NCBI GenBank assembly: GCA_025963715.1
Contig: JAOQAG010000039.1
Coordinates: 1-64,000, forward strand
From: Bacteroidota bacterium
GTDB taxonomy: Bacteria > Bacteroidota > Bacteroidia > 2-12-FULL-35-15
Direction of reading: 5' to 3'
Length of the DNA stretch: 64,000 bases
In this document: positions 32,545 through 43,200 of the stretch, one piece after another
How the letters are laid out: each line of letters starts with the position of its first letter
How positions within the stretch are numbered: the stretch's first letter is position 1
Program-made: the position numbers and the translations under genes
Notes under the pieces: generated by a model
The model's database searches: none
What the model was told of the DNA's origin: nothing
What the model saw: the letters and a program-made list of their open reading frames with translations, nothing else

Positions 32545-34611
32545 TTACCAGATCTCAGCTCTTTCTGCTTTCGGACGGTACATTTTATCGCCTGGTTTTA
32601 CACCAAATGCATCGTAAAATTCCTGCATGTTGGTTAACGGTCCGTTTCCACGGAAGTTACCCGGTGCATGTGGGTTTGTTTGCAATTGATTTTTTAATGC
32701 TGCATCACGCATATTACCTCTCCAGCCTTGCGCCCAAGCCAGGAAGAAACGTTGTTCTGCTGTATATCCATCAATTTTTGCCGGTGCAGGTTTTCCTGCC
32801 AGCGATTTTTTAAATGCATAATAAGAAATGGTCAAACCACCTAAATCGGCAATGTTTTCGCCCAATGTCAATTCGCCGTTTACGTGCATGTTATCCACCG
32901 CAACGTAATCATTGAATTGTTTTACCAGCATGTCTGTTTTTGCTTTAAAGTTTGCTTTGTCAGTATCTGTCCACCAGTTTTTCAGGTTTCCATCTGCATC
33001 AAACTGGCAGCCTTCATCATCAAAACCATGTGTTAATTCATGCCCGATGATCGCACCCATAATTCCGTAATTCACGGCATCATCAGCATCAGGATTAAAG
33101 AAGATCGGTTGCATGATCCCGGCAGGGAAAACGATCTCGTTCAGGGAAGGATTGTAATACGCATTGATTGTTGGTGTAGTCATTCCCCACTCTGTACGGT
33201 CAACCGGTTTACCCAATTTGTTTACCATAAATTTGAATTCAAATTCATTAGCACGCATAAAATTTTGCACGTATGAATCGTGTTTGATCTCCAGTGAAGT
33301 GTAATCTTTCCATTTATCAGGATACCCTAATTTACGCATTACTTTATCCAACTTCACGTTTGCTTCTTTTTTTGTTTCAGCGCTCATCCAGTCACGGCTG
33401 TCAATGCGTACACGGTAAGCCGCGATCAGGTTGGTCACCATTTGATCAACGCGTTTTTTGCTGTCTTCTGTAAAATATTTCTCAACAAATACTTGTCCGA
33501 GTGCATCGCCTAAAGAACCGTCTGTTGCTTCCAGTGCACGTTTCCAGCGTGGTTTTAATGCAGGGATCCCTAATAATTTTTTTCCGTAAAATGCAAAATG
33601 CTCATTTACGATATCGTCGCTTAATTTGCTTGCAGTTGCATCAATTAAGTTCCAGCGCAAATAAGTTTTCCAGTCAGCTATAGAAACCGCTTTGAAATCG
33701 CTGTTAAATTCAGTGAAGAACAATGGCTGGCCAACAATTACATTGCTGATGTTTTTAATTCCCAATTCATTAAAATAAATTTCCCATTTAAAGTTTGGCG
33801 TTAGATCCGCCAGTTCTTTCAATGTTTTTTTATTGTATTGTTTTTCAGGATCGCGCAATTCCACTTTTGTCATGGAAGATTTTGCAAGATTTGTTTCAAT
33901 ATCGAAGATCACTTTTGCTTCTTTCGCTGCATCTTCTGCTTTATCGCCCATCAATACAAACATTTTTGTAATGTGTGAAATGTATGCTTTTTGAATATCC
34001 AGCGTACGGTCGTCGGTATTGGTATAATAATCACGGTCAGGCAGGCTTAATCCACCCTGGAACAATTGCGTGATGTATTCGGTGCTGATCTTTGGATCCT
34101 GTCCAACGTATCCGCCGAACATCGGACCAACGCCCATCATGTGCAAATGCGCCACTTCTTTTGCCAGGTCATCCGATGTTTTCACATTGTTGATCTTGTC
34201 AAATTCCGCTTTCAAAGGCGAGAAACCGTCTTTGTTCAGCTTTGTGGAATCCATTGCCAGTGAATAAAAATCACCGATCTTTTGTGTATTGCTTCCCGGT
34301 TTTGCTGTTTTATCAGCAGCAGCACCTTCTAAAATGGTTTTTAGCTTTGCTTTGTTGGTTTTTTCCAGCTCGTTAAAGCTTCCCCAACGGCTTTCCGTTT
34401 CCGGGATCGGGTTGTTTTTTAGCCATTTTCCGTTTACATACTGATAAAAATCATCAGTCGGTTTTATCGTACTGTCGATGTTAGCAATATCGATCCCGCT
34501 ATTTTTTGTTTTAGGGGTACCGGATGCGGAGTTGTGAATAGCTTTAAAAGATGCCAGTGCAACTACGGCAGCCGAAGCTATTACTGTAATTTTTAAGACG
34601 TTTGAGTTCAT
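32545..34611 (-). CDS. M13-family metallopeptidase (neprilysin/PepO-like)
   Basis: 688 residues with an N-terminal membrane or signal segment (VLKITVIASAAVVALASF). The zinc motif is GHELTHGFDDEGCQFD, the downstream glutamate in GENIADLGGLTISY, and NAYYNPSLNEIVFPAGI is the typical substrate-site stretch. Normal length for the family. It cleaves short peptides in the periplasm or at the surface. A near-consensus box TAAATTCG lies about 30 bp upstream. Confidence 0.93.
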   Translation of the reverse strand: MNSNVLKITVIASAAVVALASFKAIHNSASGTPKTKNSGIDIANIDSTIKPTDDFYQYVNGKWLKNNPIPETESRWGSFNELEKTNKAKLKTILEGAAADKTAKPGSNTQKIGDFYSLAMDSTKLNKDGFSPLKAEFDKINNVKTSDDLAKEVAHLHMMGVGPMFGGYVGQDPKISTEYITQLFQGGLSLPDRDYYTNTDDRTLDIQKAYISHITKMFVLMGDKAEDAAKEAKVIFDIETNLAKSSMTKVELRDPEKQYNKKTLKELADLTPNFKWEIYFNELGIKNISNVIVGQPLFFTEFNSDFKAVSIADWKTYLRWNLIDATASKLSDDIVNEHFAFYGKKLLGIPALKPRWKRALEATDGSLGDALGQVFVEKYFTEDSKKRVDQMVTNLIAAYRVRIDSRDWMSAETKKEANVKLDKVMRKLGYPDKWKDYTSLEIKHDSYVQNFMRANEFEFKFMVNKLGKPVDRTEWGMTTPTINAYYNPSLNEIVFPAGIMQPIFFNPDADDAVNYGIMGAIIGHELTHGFDDEGCQFDADGNLKNWWTDTDKANFKAKTDMLVKQFNDYVAVDNMHVNGELTLGENIADLGGLTISYYAFKKSLAGKPAPAKIDGYTAEQRFFLAWAQGWRGNMRDAALKNQLQTNPHAPGNFRGNGPLTNMQEFYDAFGVKPGDKMYRPKAERAEIW

Positions 34612-34911
34612 GTTTTTTTGTGATTTAAGTGTCGAATTTACCTTAAATACCTAATATGACAAAATCATTTTGTTAAATGGCGGATTTCAGGGATGGAAGG
34701 AAGATAATTATGAATTATAAATGCTGAATTATGAATTTCCCCGGCTTATTTAGTTATTCTATTTCTCATTTATAATTCCTTTCAGGAGAAATCTATGATT
34801 TACAATTCAGCATTTATAATCCCTTTCCGGTTTGGAGATTTATAATTTATAATTCATAATTTATAATCCTTTTTAGGTATTTTTGCTCCTTATAAAAATC
34901 TCCCCTTAAAA
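34612..34911. repeat. AT-rich gap with inverted repeats
   Basis: 17-bp perfect arms ATTATAAATGCTGAATT (34714-34730) and its complement (34804-34820), plus TATAATTTATAATTCATAA words at 34850-34870. No gene is visible. The fahA promoter lies at the right end. Confidence 0.75.
34878..34885 (+). promoter_or_regulatory. -7 promoter box (TATTTTTG) for fumarylacetoacetase
   Basis: Exact TAnnTTTG, 26 bp before the ATG at 34912. Confidence 0.6.
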
Positions 34912-36183
34912 ATGATCAAAGCAAACGACCCTTCTTTAACATCCTGGGTAGAAGTTGACCCTAAAAGTGATTTTCCGATCCAGAATTTACCTTTCGGGAT
35001 CTTTAAAACGCAAAGTTCCAGTCCGCGCATTGGTGTTGCCATTGGCGACCAGGTGCTGGATCTTGCTATTTTAAACAAGCTTGGATTTTTGGATAATTTA
35101 AAGATCGACAATTCGGTTTTTACCAATCAATACCTGAATGATTTTATAGCGCTGGGCAAACAAACCACCATGGCGGTGCGGGAACGCATTTCCAACCTGC
35201 TGAATGCTAATAATGCTGAATTGCGCGATAACAAAGAAGCACAGGCCAAGGTATTGCAATACATCAGCAATGTACAAATGCAAATGCCGGTGCGCATTGG
35301 CGATTATACCGATTTTTATTCGAGCATCGACCATGCTACCAATGTAGGCACCATGTTCCGCGATCCAACCAATGCATTACTCCCCAACTGGAAACACTTG
35401 CCGGTAGGCTATCACGGAAGAGCATCCTCGATCGTGGTTTCGGGAACGGATTTTCATCGCCCGAAAGGGCAAACCAAACCGGCAGATTCGGAATTGCCTG
35501 TTTTCGGGCCAACCAAACTACTGGATTTTGAACTGGAAACCGCTTTTATCATTGGCAAATCCACCAACATGGGCGAAAGCGTTACAACAGCAAATGCAGG
35601 CGATTATATTTTCGGGATGACACTGTTCAACGATTGGAGCGCACGCGATGTACAAACCTGGGAATATGTGCCATTGGGGCCATTCCTGGCGAAAAATTTC
35701 GCATCTACCATCTCCCCCTGGATTGTAACCATGGAAGCGCTGGAACCCTTCCGCACTGCCGGATATACGCAGGAACCAAAAGTATTGCCTTACCTGGAAT
35801 ACAGCGGCGATAAAAATATTGATATACAATTGGATGTGATCATTCAGCCTGAAAACGGCGAGGAAACGTTGGTATCGCATTCCAATTACAAATTCATGTA
35901 CTGGACGATGGAACAACAGCTGGCGCATCACACGGTGAACGGCTGCAACATCAACATTGGTGATGTAATGGCATCGGGAACGATCAGCGGACCAACGCCG
36001 GAATCATTCGGGTCGATGCTGGAAATAACCTGGCGCGGCACCAAACCGGTGAAAATGAAAGACGGCAGCGAACGCAAATTCATCAATGATAATGATACGG
36101 TGATCATGCGCGGTTATGCCGAGAAAGATGGCGTACGCATTGGTTTTGGAGAAGCAAAAGGGAAAGTCTTGCCAACGTTATAG
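34912..36183 (+). CDS. fahA: Fumarylacetoacetase
   Basis: 423 residues, full family length, with the N-terminal SH3-like domain (FPIQNLPFGIFKT) and the catalytic domain: DFYSSIDHATNVGTMFRDP, NWKHLPVGYHGRASSIVVSG, and DWSARDVQTWEYVPLGPF. It splits fumarylacetoacetate into fumarate and acetoacetate, the last step of tyrosine breakdown. The other tyrosine-pathway genes (hpd, hmgA) are not in this window, although the phenylalanine hydroxylase at 4.1-4.8 kb produces the substrate of the pathway. Confidence 0.95.
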   Translation: MIKANDPSLTSWVEVDPKSDFPIQNLPFGIFKTQSSSPRIGVAIGDQVLDLAILNKLGFLDNLKIDNSVFTNQYLNDFIALGKQTTMAVRERISNLLNANNAELRDNKEAQAKVLQYISNVQMQMPVRIGDYTDFYSSIDHATNVGTMFRDPTNALLPNWKHLPVGYHGRASSIVVSGTDFHRPKGQTKPADSELPVFGPTKLLDFELETAFIIGKSTNMGESVTTANAGDYIFGMTLFNDWSARDVQTWEYVPLGPFLAKNFASTISPWIVTMEALEPFRTAGYTQEPKVLPYLEYSGDKNIDIQLDVIIQPENGEETLVSHSNYKFMYWTMEQQLAHHTVNGCNINIGDVMASGTISGPTPESFGSMLEITWRGTKPVKMKDGSERKFINDNDTVIMRGYAEKDGVRIGFGEAKGKVLPTL

Positions 36184-36488
36184 AAGATGTTCAAAGTTTA
36201 AAGTTCAAAGTTTGCTGTGTTTGCTAAAAAGCAGTTACAGATAACGAACAGAAACGAATTTTACGAATCGGTGCGTGAGCTATGTTAAATTCGGAGTACA
36301 ATTTTATTTTATTCTGTCATCCCGTACTCGTTGCGGGATCGGTTAAATAAATACTGCTAACATTTATGAGATCCCGCAACAGGTGCGGGATGACACCTCC
36401 AAAGGAAGAGATTAGTAAAATAAACATATTGCAATAACACAGCAAAACTTTAAACTTTCCAACTTTGAACCTTGAACCAATATGAATT
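36184..36488. repeat. Gap with family D and family A elements
   Basis: GTTCAAAGTTTAAAG words at 36189, a family D end at 36237-36272 and a family A variant at 36315-36396 whose arms read TGTCATCCCGTACTCGTTGC and GCAACAGGTGCGGGATGACA, so the arms changed together while keeping pairing. No gene is visible. Confidence 0.8.
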
Positions 36489-36995
36489 ATGAAAAAACTC
36501 CTAATCATAAACTCACTCGCATTTTTATCTGTGCTCCTGTTCAGCTGCGCTTCCCGAAAAGACAGTAATACAAGCGATGTAGGAACTCCTGCAACAACTG
36601 CTCAAAATCCGGTAACCGATGTTGCCAGCATTCAAAAAATAACATTCAACAGCGCTACACGCGGTTATTCAAAAACAGTTGTATTTACACCAGACAGTGT
36701 TTTGATCCTGGTTCACAGCATGCGCGGGAATGAAGATGTAAAAAAAACAATGAATGTAAAAGAATGGTCGCAGTTAACTACCAGCTTATTTGAAGTGCGT
36801 TTGGAAGAAATTCCAAAGCTGGCCCGCCCCAGCTCAGAAAGTGCTACCGATGCAGCCCTGGGATCGAGCATCACTATTTTTACCAGCGATAAAAAACAAT
36901 ACGCGCATTATTTTGATAATACAAACCCGAACGAAAAGTTAAAAAAACTGATGGATGCTATTTTAGCGCTTGAAAAAATTAAGTTTTTGCAGTAA
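36489..36995 (+). CDS. Small lipoprotein of unknown function
   Basis: 168 residues; signal peptide and lipobox in LAFLSVLLFSCASRKDSN. The mature part contains ITFNSATRGYSKTVVFTPDS, a run that resembles a repeated beta-sandwich seen in small Bacteroidota lipoproteins. No firm family. It is followed after 80 bp by a large secreted amidase. Confidence 0.8.
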   Translation: MKKLLIINSLAFLSVLLFSCASRKDSNTSDVGTPATTAQNPVTDVASIQKITFNSATRGYSKTVVFTPDSVLILVHSMRGNEDVKKTMNVKEWSQLTTSLFEVRLEEIPKLARPSSESATDAALGSSITIFTSDKKQYAHYFDNTNPNEKLKKLMDAILALEKIKFLQ

Positions 36996-37076
36996 TTCCG
37001 GACCGTACATTTACCTCATACTATTTCTTTTTTTCCCTTCTTTTGCTATCTTTACTACTCTGATCCGATAGCAAAA

Positions 37077-40000
37077 ATGATGAAAAAAATTCTACCCGTA
37101 CTCCTCTTCTTCTTTCTTGCAAAAGCAACAATTGCAGGAATTGTTATTCCCAATAATTACAGCAGCATTTTTAATAAAGCATACACGCTTTATCCCGAAA
37201 TTCCACGTGGAATGCTGGAAGCTGTTGCGTTTTGCAATACACATTTTCAAAACATCCAGCACGCATCCACAGCGCCGGAAAGCTGCATGGGTATTCCCAA
37301 TGCGTATGGCGTAATGGGTTTAACACTGAACGGGCAGCATTATTTCGAAAATAATTTAGTAACGGTTTCCGATCTTTCAGGCTACAGTGTAAAAGAAGTG
37401 ATGACCGATCCGGAGAAAAATATTTTAGCGTATGCAGCAGCATTTGCCAAGCTAAAAAAAGTATTGCACATCAGCGCAAGCGACCTCGAATCCAATATCA
37501 CCATCTGGACAATTTTAAGTGAATTACCAAAAGAAAAAGAAACGCAATTATTTGCATTAAGTACGCAGATCTGGGGTTATGTGCAATTCCTGCGCAACGC
37601 GGATTATCAGCAGCAGTACGGTTTCCCGAATTACAAACCGGATCTGGATAAGATCTTCGGTGCTGAAAATATCCCGGTATTGAGCGCGGCTTCCATTACC
37701 ATCACGGACGAAAGCGCATTTGATAACAGCGGCCATCAGTATAAATCCGCAGGAATTGCTGCGGGTGTTGCTTCCGCAGATTATTCAGCTGCGATCTGGA
37801 ATCCTGCTGCTACCTGCAATTACAGCACTTCCCGCGGAATGGCTATTTCTGCAGTTACCATTCACGATGTGGAAGGAACGTATGCCGGTTGTATCTCCTG
37901 GTTTCAAAACTGCGCGGCAAGTGTATCGGCGCATTATGTATTGCGCTCCAGCGATGGACAAATAACACAAATGGTGCTGGAAGCAAACAAGGCCTGGCAC
38001 GTTGGTTCCGAAAATGGCTACACCATTGGATTAGAGCATGAAGGATACAACAATACCGCATCGTGGTATACGGATGCGATGTACATCAGTTCCGCTAATT
38101 TAGTACGCGATATTTGCAGCAGCGGCTACGGCATTAATCCCTTACGGACGTATTACGGACCCGGCTGCTCGGGCACCACCGCAGAATGCGGACTGGGAAG
38201 CTGTACCAAGATCAAAGGACACCAGATGTTCCCGAACCAAACACACAACGATCCGGGACCATACTGGAACTGGGCAAAATATTATTTACTGATCAACAAT
38301 GCGCCGGTTATCAATACGGTTACTACTGCAAGCGGAACGTTTACTGATAATGGCGGAAGCGTAGCCAATTACACCGATGATCAGCGCACACTTACATTGA
38401 TCCAGCCTCCGGGCGCTACTTCCGTTACACTTGATTTTACAGCCTTTAACACCGAAGCAGGCTGGGATTATTTATTCATTTATGACGGCGCCACTACTTC
38501 TGCGCCGCTGATCGGGCAATACGACGGAACCACAAGTCCCGGCGCGATTACTTCCAGCAGCGGCTCCCTGCTGATTGAGTTCCGCTCCGATTGCGCGACT
38601 ACCGCTCCGGGCTGGGTTGCCAGCTGGACGAGCAATATAGCTGTAGCTACATCGGTTGACAGCATTGCACCTACAACAATTGTAAACACACCCGCTACCT
38701 GGGAAACAGCCAATTTTACAGCTACTTTTAATGATGCCGACAATACAGGCGGCAGCGGTTTAGAAAAAAGTTATTACCAGGTGATCGATTACAACGGAAC
38801 GGAATGGCGCGCGAATGCGAACAACGGATTTTTTGCAGATAATTTTGATGTGGCCATTCATCCCGACTGGACAAGTGCTGCGGGCACATGGAGCATCAAT
38901 ACCGGCGCGTTATATCAAAGTGATGAAAGTTCAACTGCAGCCGGAAATACCAATATTTATGCATCATTGAATCAAACATTATCAAACAGGTATTTGTATA
39001 ATTTTTATGGAAAGATCGATGGCAGCGGTACACAACGCCGCGCTGGCTTTCATTTTTTCTGTGATAATGCGGCGCTTACCAACAGGGGAAATTCTTATTT
39101 TGTATGGTTCAGGGTGGATGATCAATTGTTGCAGATCTACAAAGTGGTGAGCGATAATTTCGGGTCGCCGGTAGTAAACATTCCGTTTACCACCGTGCCC
39201 GGACAATGGTACGATTACAAAGTGATCTACGACCGGATCACGGGTAAGATCAGCATTTACAGGGACAATGCATTTATTACCAGCTGGACGGATTCATCGC
39301 CGTACGCAACCGGAAATGCGATCTCGTTCCGCAGCGGTAATGCTAATTTTGCGATCAATGAATTAAAAGTGTACCGCTCACGATTACCATCAACCGCAGC
39401 AATTACGGTTGGGCCTGCTGCAACAAATGATATCCGTTATCAAAATCCCAATCCAATCACTGCTGCTGCAAAAATAAAATCCATTTGTGCGGATTCGGCA
39501 GGAAATTTATCCGCTATTTTTTACCAGGATATTAACATCGACTGGACGCCACCGGATGCCGTTTACAGTATCAACGACGGTTTGGATACCGATCTTGTTT
39601 ATACGAATTCTACCACTACATTATCCGCCAACTGGAACGAATCGGTGGATACCAATTCCGCGATCTCGCGCTATTATTATGCGATCGGTACCACATCCGG
39701 CGCGACCGATGTACTGGGCTGGACGGATAACTGGTTCCATGATACAGCAACCGCAACGGGTTTAACGCTGGTTGACGGACAAACGTATTATTACAGTATT
39801 AAATCGGAAGACGGAGCGGGATTACAATCAAGTGTATTTACGAGCAATGGTCAAACAGTGCAACTGGCAACCGGTATAAACGAACTGGAAAATAATACGC
39901 AACTGGCGATCTATCCAAATCCGGTGACGAACAATGCGACACTGATTTATTATTTAGATGCAACAACAACCGTTGAAATAAAACTGGTGGATGTATTCGG

Positions 40001-40154
40001 AAAAGAAATGGTATTGTGTAATGCCAATCAACCGGCTGGAAAACACGAATTGACGATCAATGCACAGAGTTTGAATTTAGCGGCGGGTGTTTATTTTGTG
40101 CGGATGAGAACGGAAAAGGAAATGAGAACGCTGAAGATAGTAGTCAGCGAATAG
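37077..40154 (+). CDS. Secreted N-acetylmuramoyl-L-alanine amidase with CUB domain and T9SS tail
   Basis: 1025 residues. After the signal peptide, residues about 20-200 resemble a lytic-transglycosylase fold without its glutamate (PRGMLEAVAFCNTHF...AYGVMGL). An amidase_2 domain follows: zinc histidine H263 in TIHDVEG, then SAHYVLRSSDGQI, WHVGSENGYTIGLEHEGYN and GHQMFPNQTHNDPGP. From about 420 come a CUB domain, a laminin/jelly-roll-like domain (GTEWRANANNGFF, RAGFHFFCDNAALTNRGNSY), an FN3-like domain and a Por-type sorting tail (AIYPNPV, from about 940). It cuts peptidoglycan peptides outside the cell. The next gene shares its C-terminal part. Confidence 0.9.
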   Translation: MMKKILPVLLFFFLAKATIAGIVIPNNYSSIFNKAYTLYPEIPRGMLEAVAFCNTHFQNIQHASTAPESCMGIPNAYGVMGLTLNGQHYFENNLVTVSDLSGYSVKEVMTDPEKNILAYAAAFAKLKKVLHISASDLESNITIWTILSELPKEKETQLFALSTQIWGYVQFLRNADYQQQYGFPNYKPDLDKIFGAENIPVLSAASITITDESAFDNSGHQYKSAGIAAGVASADYSAAIWNPAATCNYSTSRGMAISAVTIHDVEGTYAGCISWFQNCAASVSAHYVLRSSDGQITQMVLEANKAWHVGSENGYTIGLEHEGYNNTASWYTDAMYISSANLVRDICSSGYGINPLRTYYGPGCSGTTAECGLGSCTKIKGHQMFPNQTHNDPGPYWNWAKYYLLINNAPVINTVTTASGTFTDNGGSVANYTDDQRTLTLIQPPGATSVTLDFTAFNTEAGWDYLFIYDGATTSAPLIGQYDGTTSPGAITSSSGSLLIEFRSDCATTAPGWVASWTSNIAVATSVDSIAPTTIVNTPATWETANFTATFNDADNTGGSGLEKSYYQVIDYNGTEWRANANNGFFADNFDVAIHPDWTSAAGTWSINTGALYQSDESSTAAGNTNIYASLNQTLSNRYLYNFYGKIDGSGTQRRAGFHFFCDNAALTNRGNSYFVWFRVDDQLLQIYKVVSDNFGSPVVNIPFTTVPGQWYDYKVIYDRITGKISIYRDNAFITSWTDSSPYATGNAISFRSGNANFAINELKVYRSRLPSTAAITVGPAATNDIRYQNPNPITAAAKIKSICADSAGNLSAIFYQDINIDWTPPDAVYSINDGLDTDLVYTNSTTTLSANWNESVDTNSAISRYYYAIGTTSGATDVLGWTDNWFHDTATATGLTLVDGQTYYYSIKSEDGAGLQSSVFTSNGQTVQLATGINELENNTQLAIYPNPVTNNATLIYYLDATTTVEIKLVDVFGKEMVLCNANQPAGKHELTINAQSLNLAAGVYFVRMRTEKEMRTLKIVVSE

Positions 40155-40268
40155 CGAATTTTACGAATAGCGAATCTGTATTTAGTTATAATTATTGTGA
40201 AGAAAGTCAATCATACAATATACTGTCAATTAATAATTGATATTTCAATTAAAACATATTTATAAAAA

Positions 40269-43200
40269 ATGAAAAAACAGTTTATATTATTTTTTATCGC
40301 CTTCATCACACAAAGTGTATTTGCGCAGAGGGATAGCATTGTTTCTATACAAGCTTTTTATATTGATTCAAGTGAAATTGGTGGTGATCCTAGAGAATAC
40401 ATTCCGCAGGATGACACGATTCCCGCCACTCTCCATAGAAAAGTTATTCGTGGTGGTGGACTGGGATTTCATGGGCTTGACTATTATTTGCTACAACAGG
40501 AAAACGATACTGTTCACAAATCTATTCACCAGGAAGAAGCAGAAAAATATATAGATTATGATTTAACAACGGATGAACAATGGGACAGTGTACGTTTTGC
40601 GGAAACCGGCCAACCAAAATCGATCACACACGGAAGCGTGCGTTCGTGTGCTTTGAACAAACGCGTATACGGCTGGCATCCATACTGGAGCAATGGTTTG
40701 CAAAGTAATTATGATTGGAACGGATTGACAGATCTGTGTTATTTTTCATACGATGTTAATTCCGCCGACGGAAATGCCACGAGCACGCATGGCTGGTCGA
40801 CCGCTACAGTAGTGACGGATGCGCAGGCCGCAGGTGTGAATGTTACCTTATGTGCAACATTATTCAGCGGCCACACTGCATTTTTTGCAAGCAGTACTGC
40901 ACAACAAACATTAATTACAAATCTGATCAATCTTTTGCAGGCACGCAATGCGCACGGTGTGAACATTGATTTTGAAGGCATGAGCTCGTCCAACGCAGCA
41001 GGATTTACAACGTTCATGATCAATTTATGCAACCAGATGCACACGGCGATCCCTGGCTCGGAAGTGAGCATTGCGCTGTATTCCGTGGATTGGGGAAATG
41101 TATTTAACATGACGGCATTGAATCCGTACGTTGATTTATTTATCATCATGGGGTACGATTATTATTATAGTGGAAGCGGTACTGCAGGCCCGGAAGATCC
41201 TTTGTATAATTTCCAGACCTCGTATAATTACACGCTTACAAAATCAATTACGTACTATTTGAACAAAGGCGCTTCCAAATCAAAATTATTATTGGGCTTG
41301 CCTTATTACGGCCGTGAATGGGCTACTTCAGCCGCAACTGCGCCGAGCACCACCACCGGTGGCGGAAGCAATACGGTTATTTACAATACCTTCCGCGCCA
41401 ATACCAGCGGCTATTACAGCAGCAGGCAATGGGAAACCAATAGTTTTTCGAGCTGGTTCCCGTCGGTGCGTAGCGGCGTAAACTGGCAGGCATTTGTGGA
41501 TGATGCAGCAAGCATGAGCAAACGTTTTGATGTGGTAAATCAATACGGAATCGGTGGGATTGGGATTTGGGCGCTGGGTTACGACGACGGCTACAATGAT
41601 TTCTGGAACCTGATCCAGAATAAATTTACCAATTGTGCAGTTGTTCCGTGTACGGATACGATCTACGACATGGGCGGCCCGAACCGCAATTATTACGACA
41701 ATGAAAATTTCACCTACACCATCGCGCCAAGCGGCGCAACGGGTGTAACACTTAATTTTACATCGTTTGCAACGGAACTCAATTACGATACGTTGTGGAT
41801 CTATAATGGCGCAAACACTGCCGCTCCGCTGATCGGTGTGTACAGCGGAAGTGTAAGTCCGGGTACGATCACTTCTTCCGGCGGTGCGCTGACGATCCGT
41901 TTTAAATCCGACAATGCCACGGAAGCGGCAGGCTGGCAGGCGATCTGGAATTGCAGCGTGGACAATGTGGCACCGACAACTTTGGTAAGTGCTCCAGCGC
42001 CATGGGAAACCGCAAATTTTAGCACCAGCTTTACAGATGCTGATAATACTGGCGGTTCGGGCATTGCAAAAAGCTATTACATGGTGCAGGATTATAACGG
42101 AACGGAATGGCGCGCGAACAATGGCAATGGTTTTTTTAATGATAATTTTGATACGGCCATTAATCCTGAATGGACCAACGGATCAGGCAACTGGAGTATT
42201 AGCGGTGGCTACCTCGATCAAACGGATGAAACAAATAGTAATACCAATTTGTATGCATCGCTGACGCAGAATTTATCGAATCAGTATTTGTATAGTTTCC
42301 AGGGAAAGATAGACGGGACGGGGACAAACAGGCGTGCAGGTTTTCATTTTTTCTGCGACTATGCCACGCAAACCAACAGGGGAAATTCGTATTTTGTGTG
42401 GTTCAGGGTGGATCAGAGTGTGTGTGAATTTTACAAGGTTACGGCAAATGTATTTACATTGGAAAACTCGGTACCGATGACGGTAAACGCTGGCCAGTGG
42501 TACGATTACAAAGTTATTTACGATCGCATTACGGGAAAAATGGATGTATACCAGGATGATATTTTTGTGGGAAGCTGGACGGATCCTGTACCGCTTGCGA
42601 ACGGTAATGCCATCTCTTTCCGCAGCGGCAATTGCAATTACATGGTGAATGACCTGAAAGTATACCGCTCCCGTTTACCTGCTGTGACGGTGACGGTGAC
42701 TGTGACTGTGGGTGCTGCAGGTACAAATGATGTGCGTTATCAAAATCCAAATCCTTCCACTTCCTCCTGCAAAATTAATTCGATCACAAAAGATGTTGCA
42801 GGAAATTTATCGGCTGTGGCATCGCAAAATGTAAACATTGATTGGACGGATCCTTCGGCGCCAATGGTAAATGACGGTGTTGCACCGGATATTGATACAA
42901 GCTATTCGCTGACGCAATTATCGGCTAACTGGAGCATGTGTACAGATACCAATTCGGCAATTGCAAAATACATGTATGCGATCGGAACAATGCCCGGTGC
43001 AGTTGATATAGTAGGTTGGACAGATAACGGCATGAGCACTTCCGTGACAAAAACGGGATTAACGCTGACAAATAACCAATTGTATTATTTTAGCGTACAA
43101 TCGTATGATGGCGCGGGATTATCGAGCGCTACGACGAACAGCAACGGACAATTGGTGTTAATGCCAACAGGAATAAATGAAACAAACAATGGTATAAATG

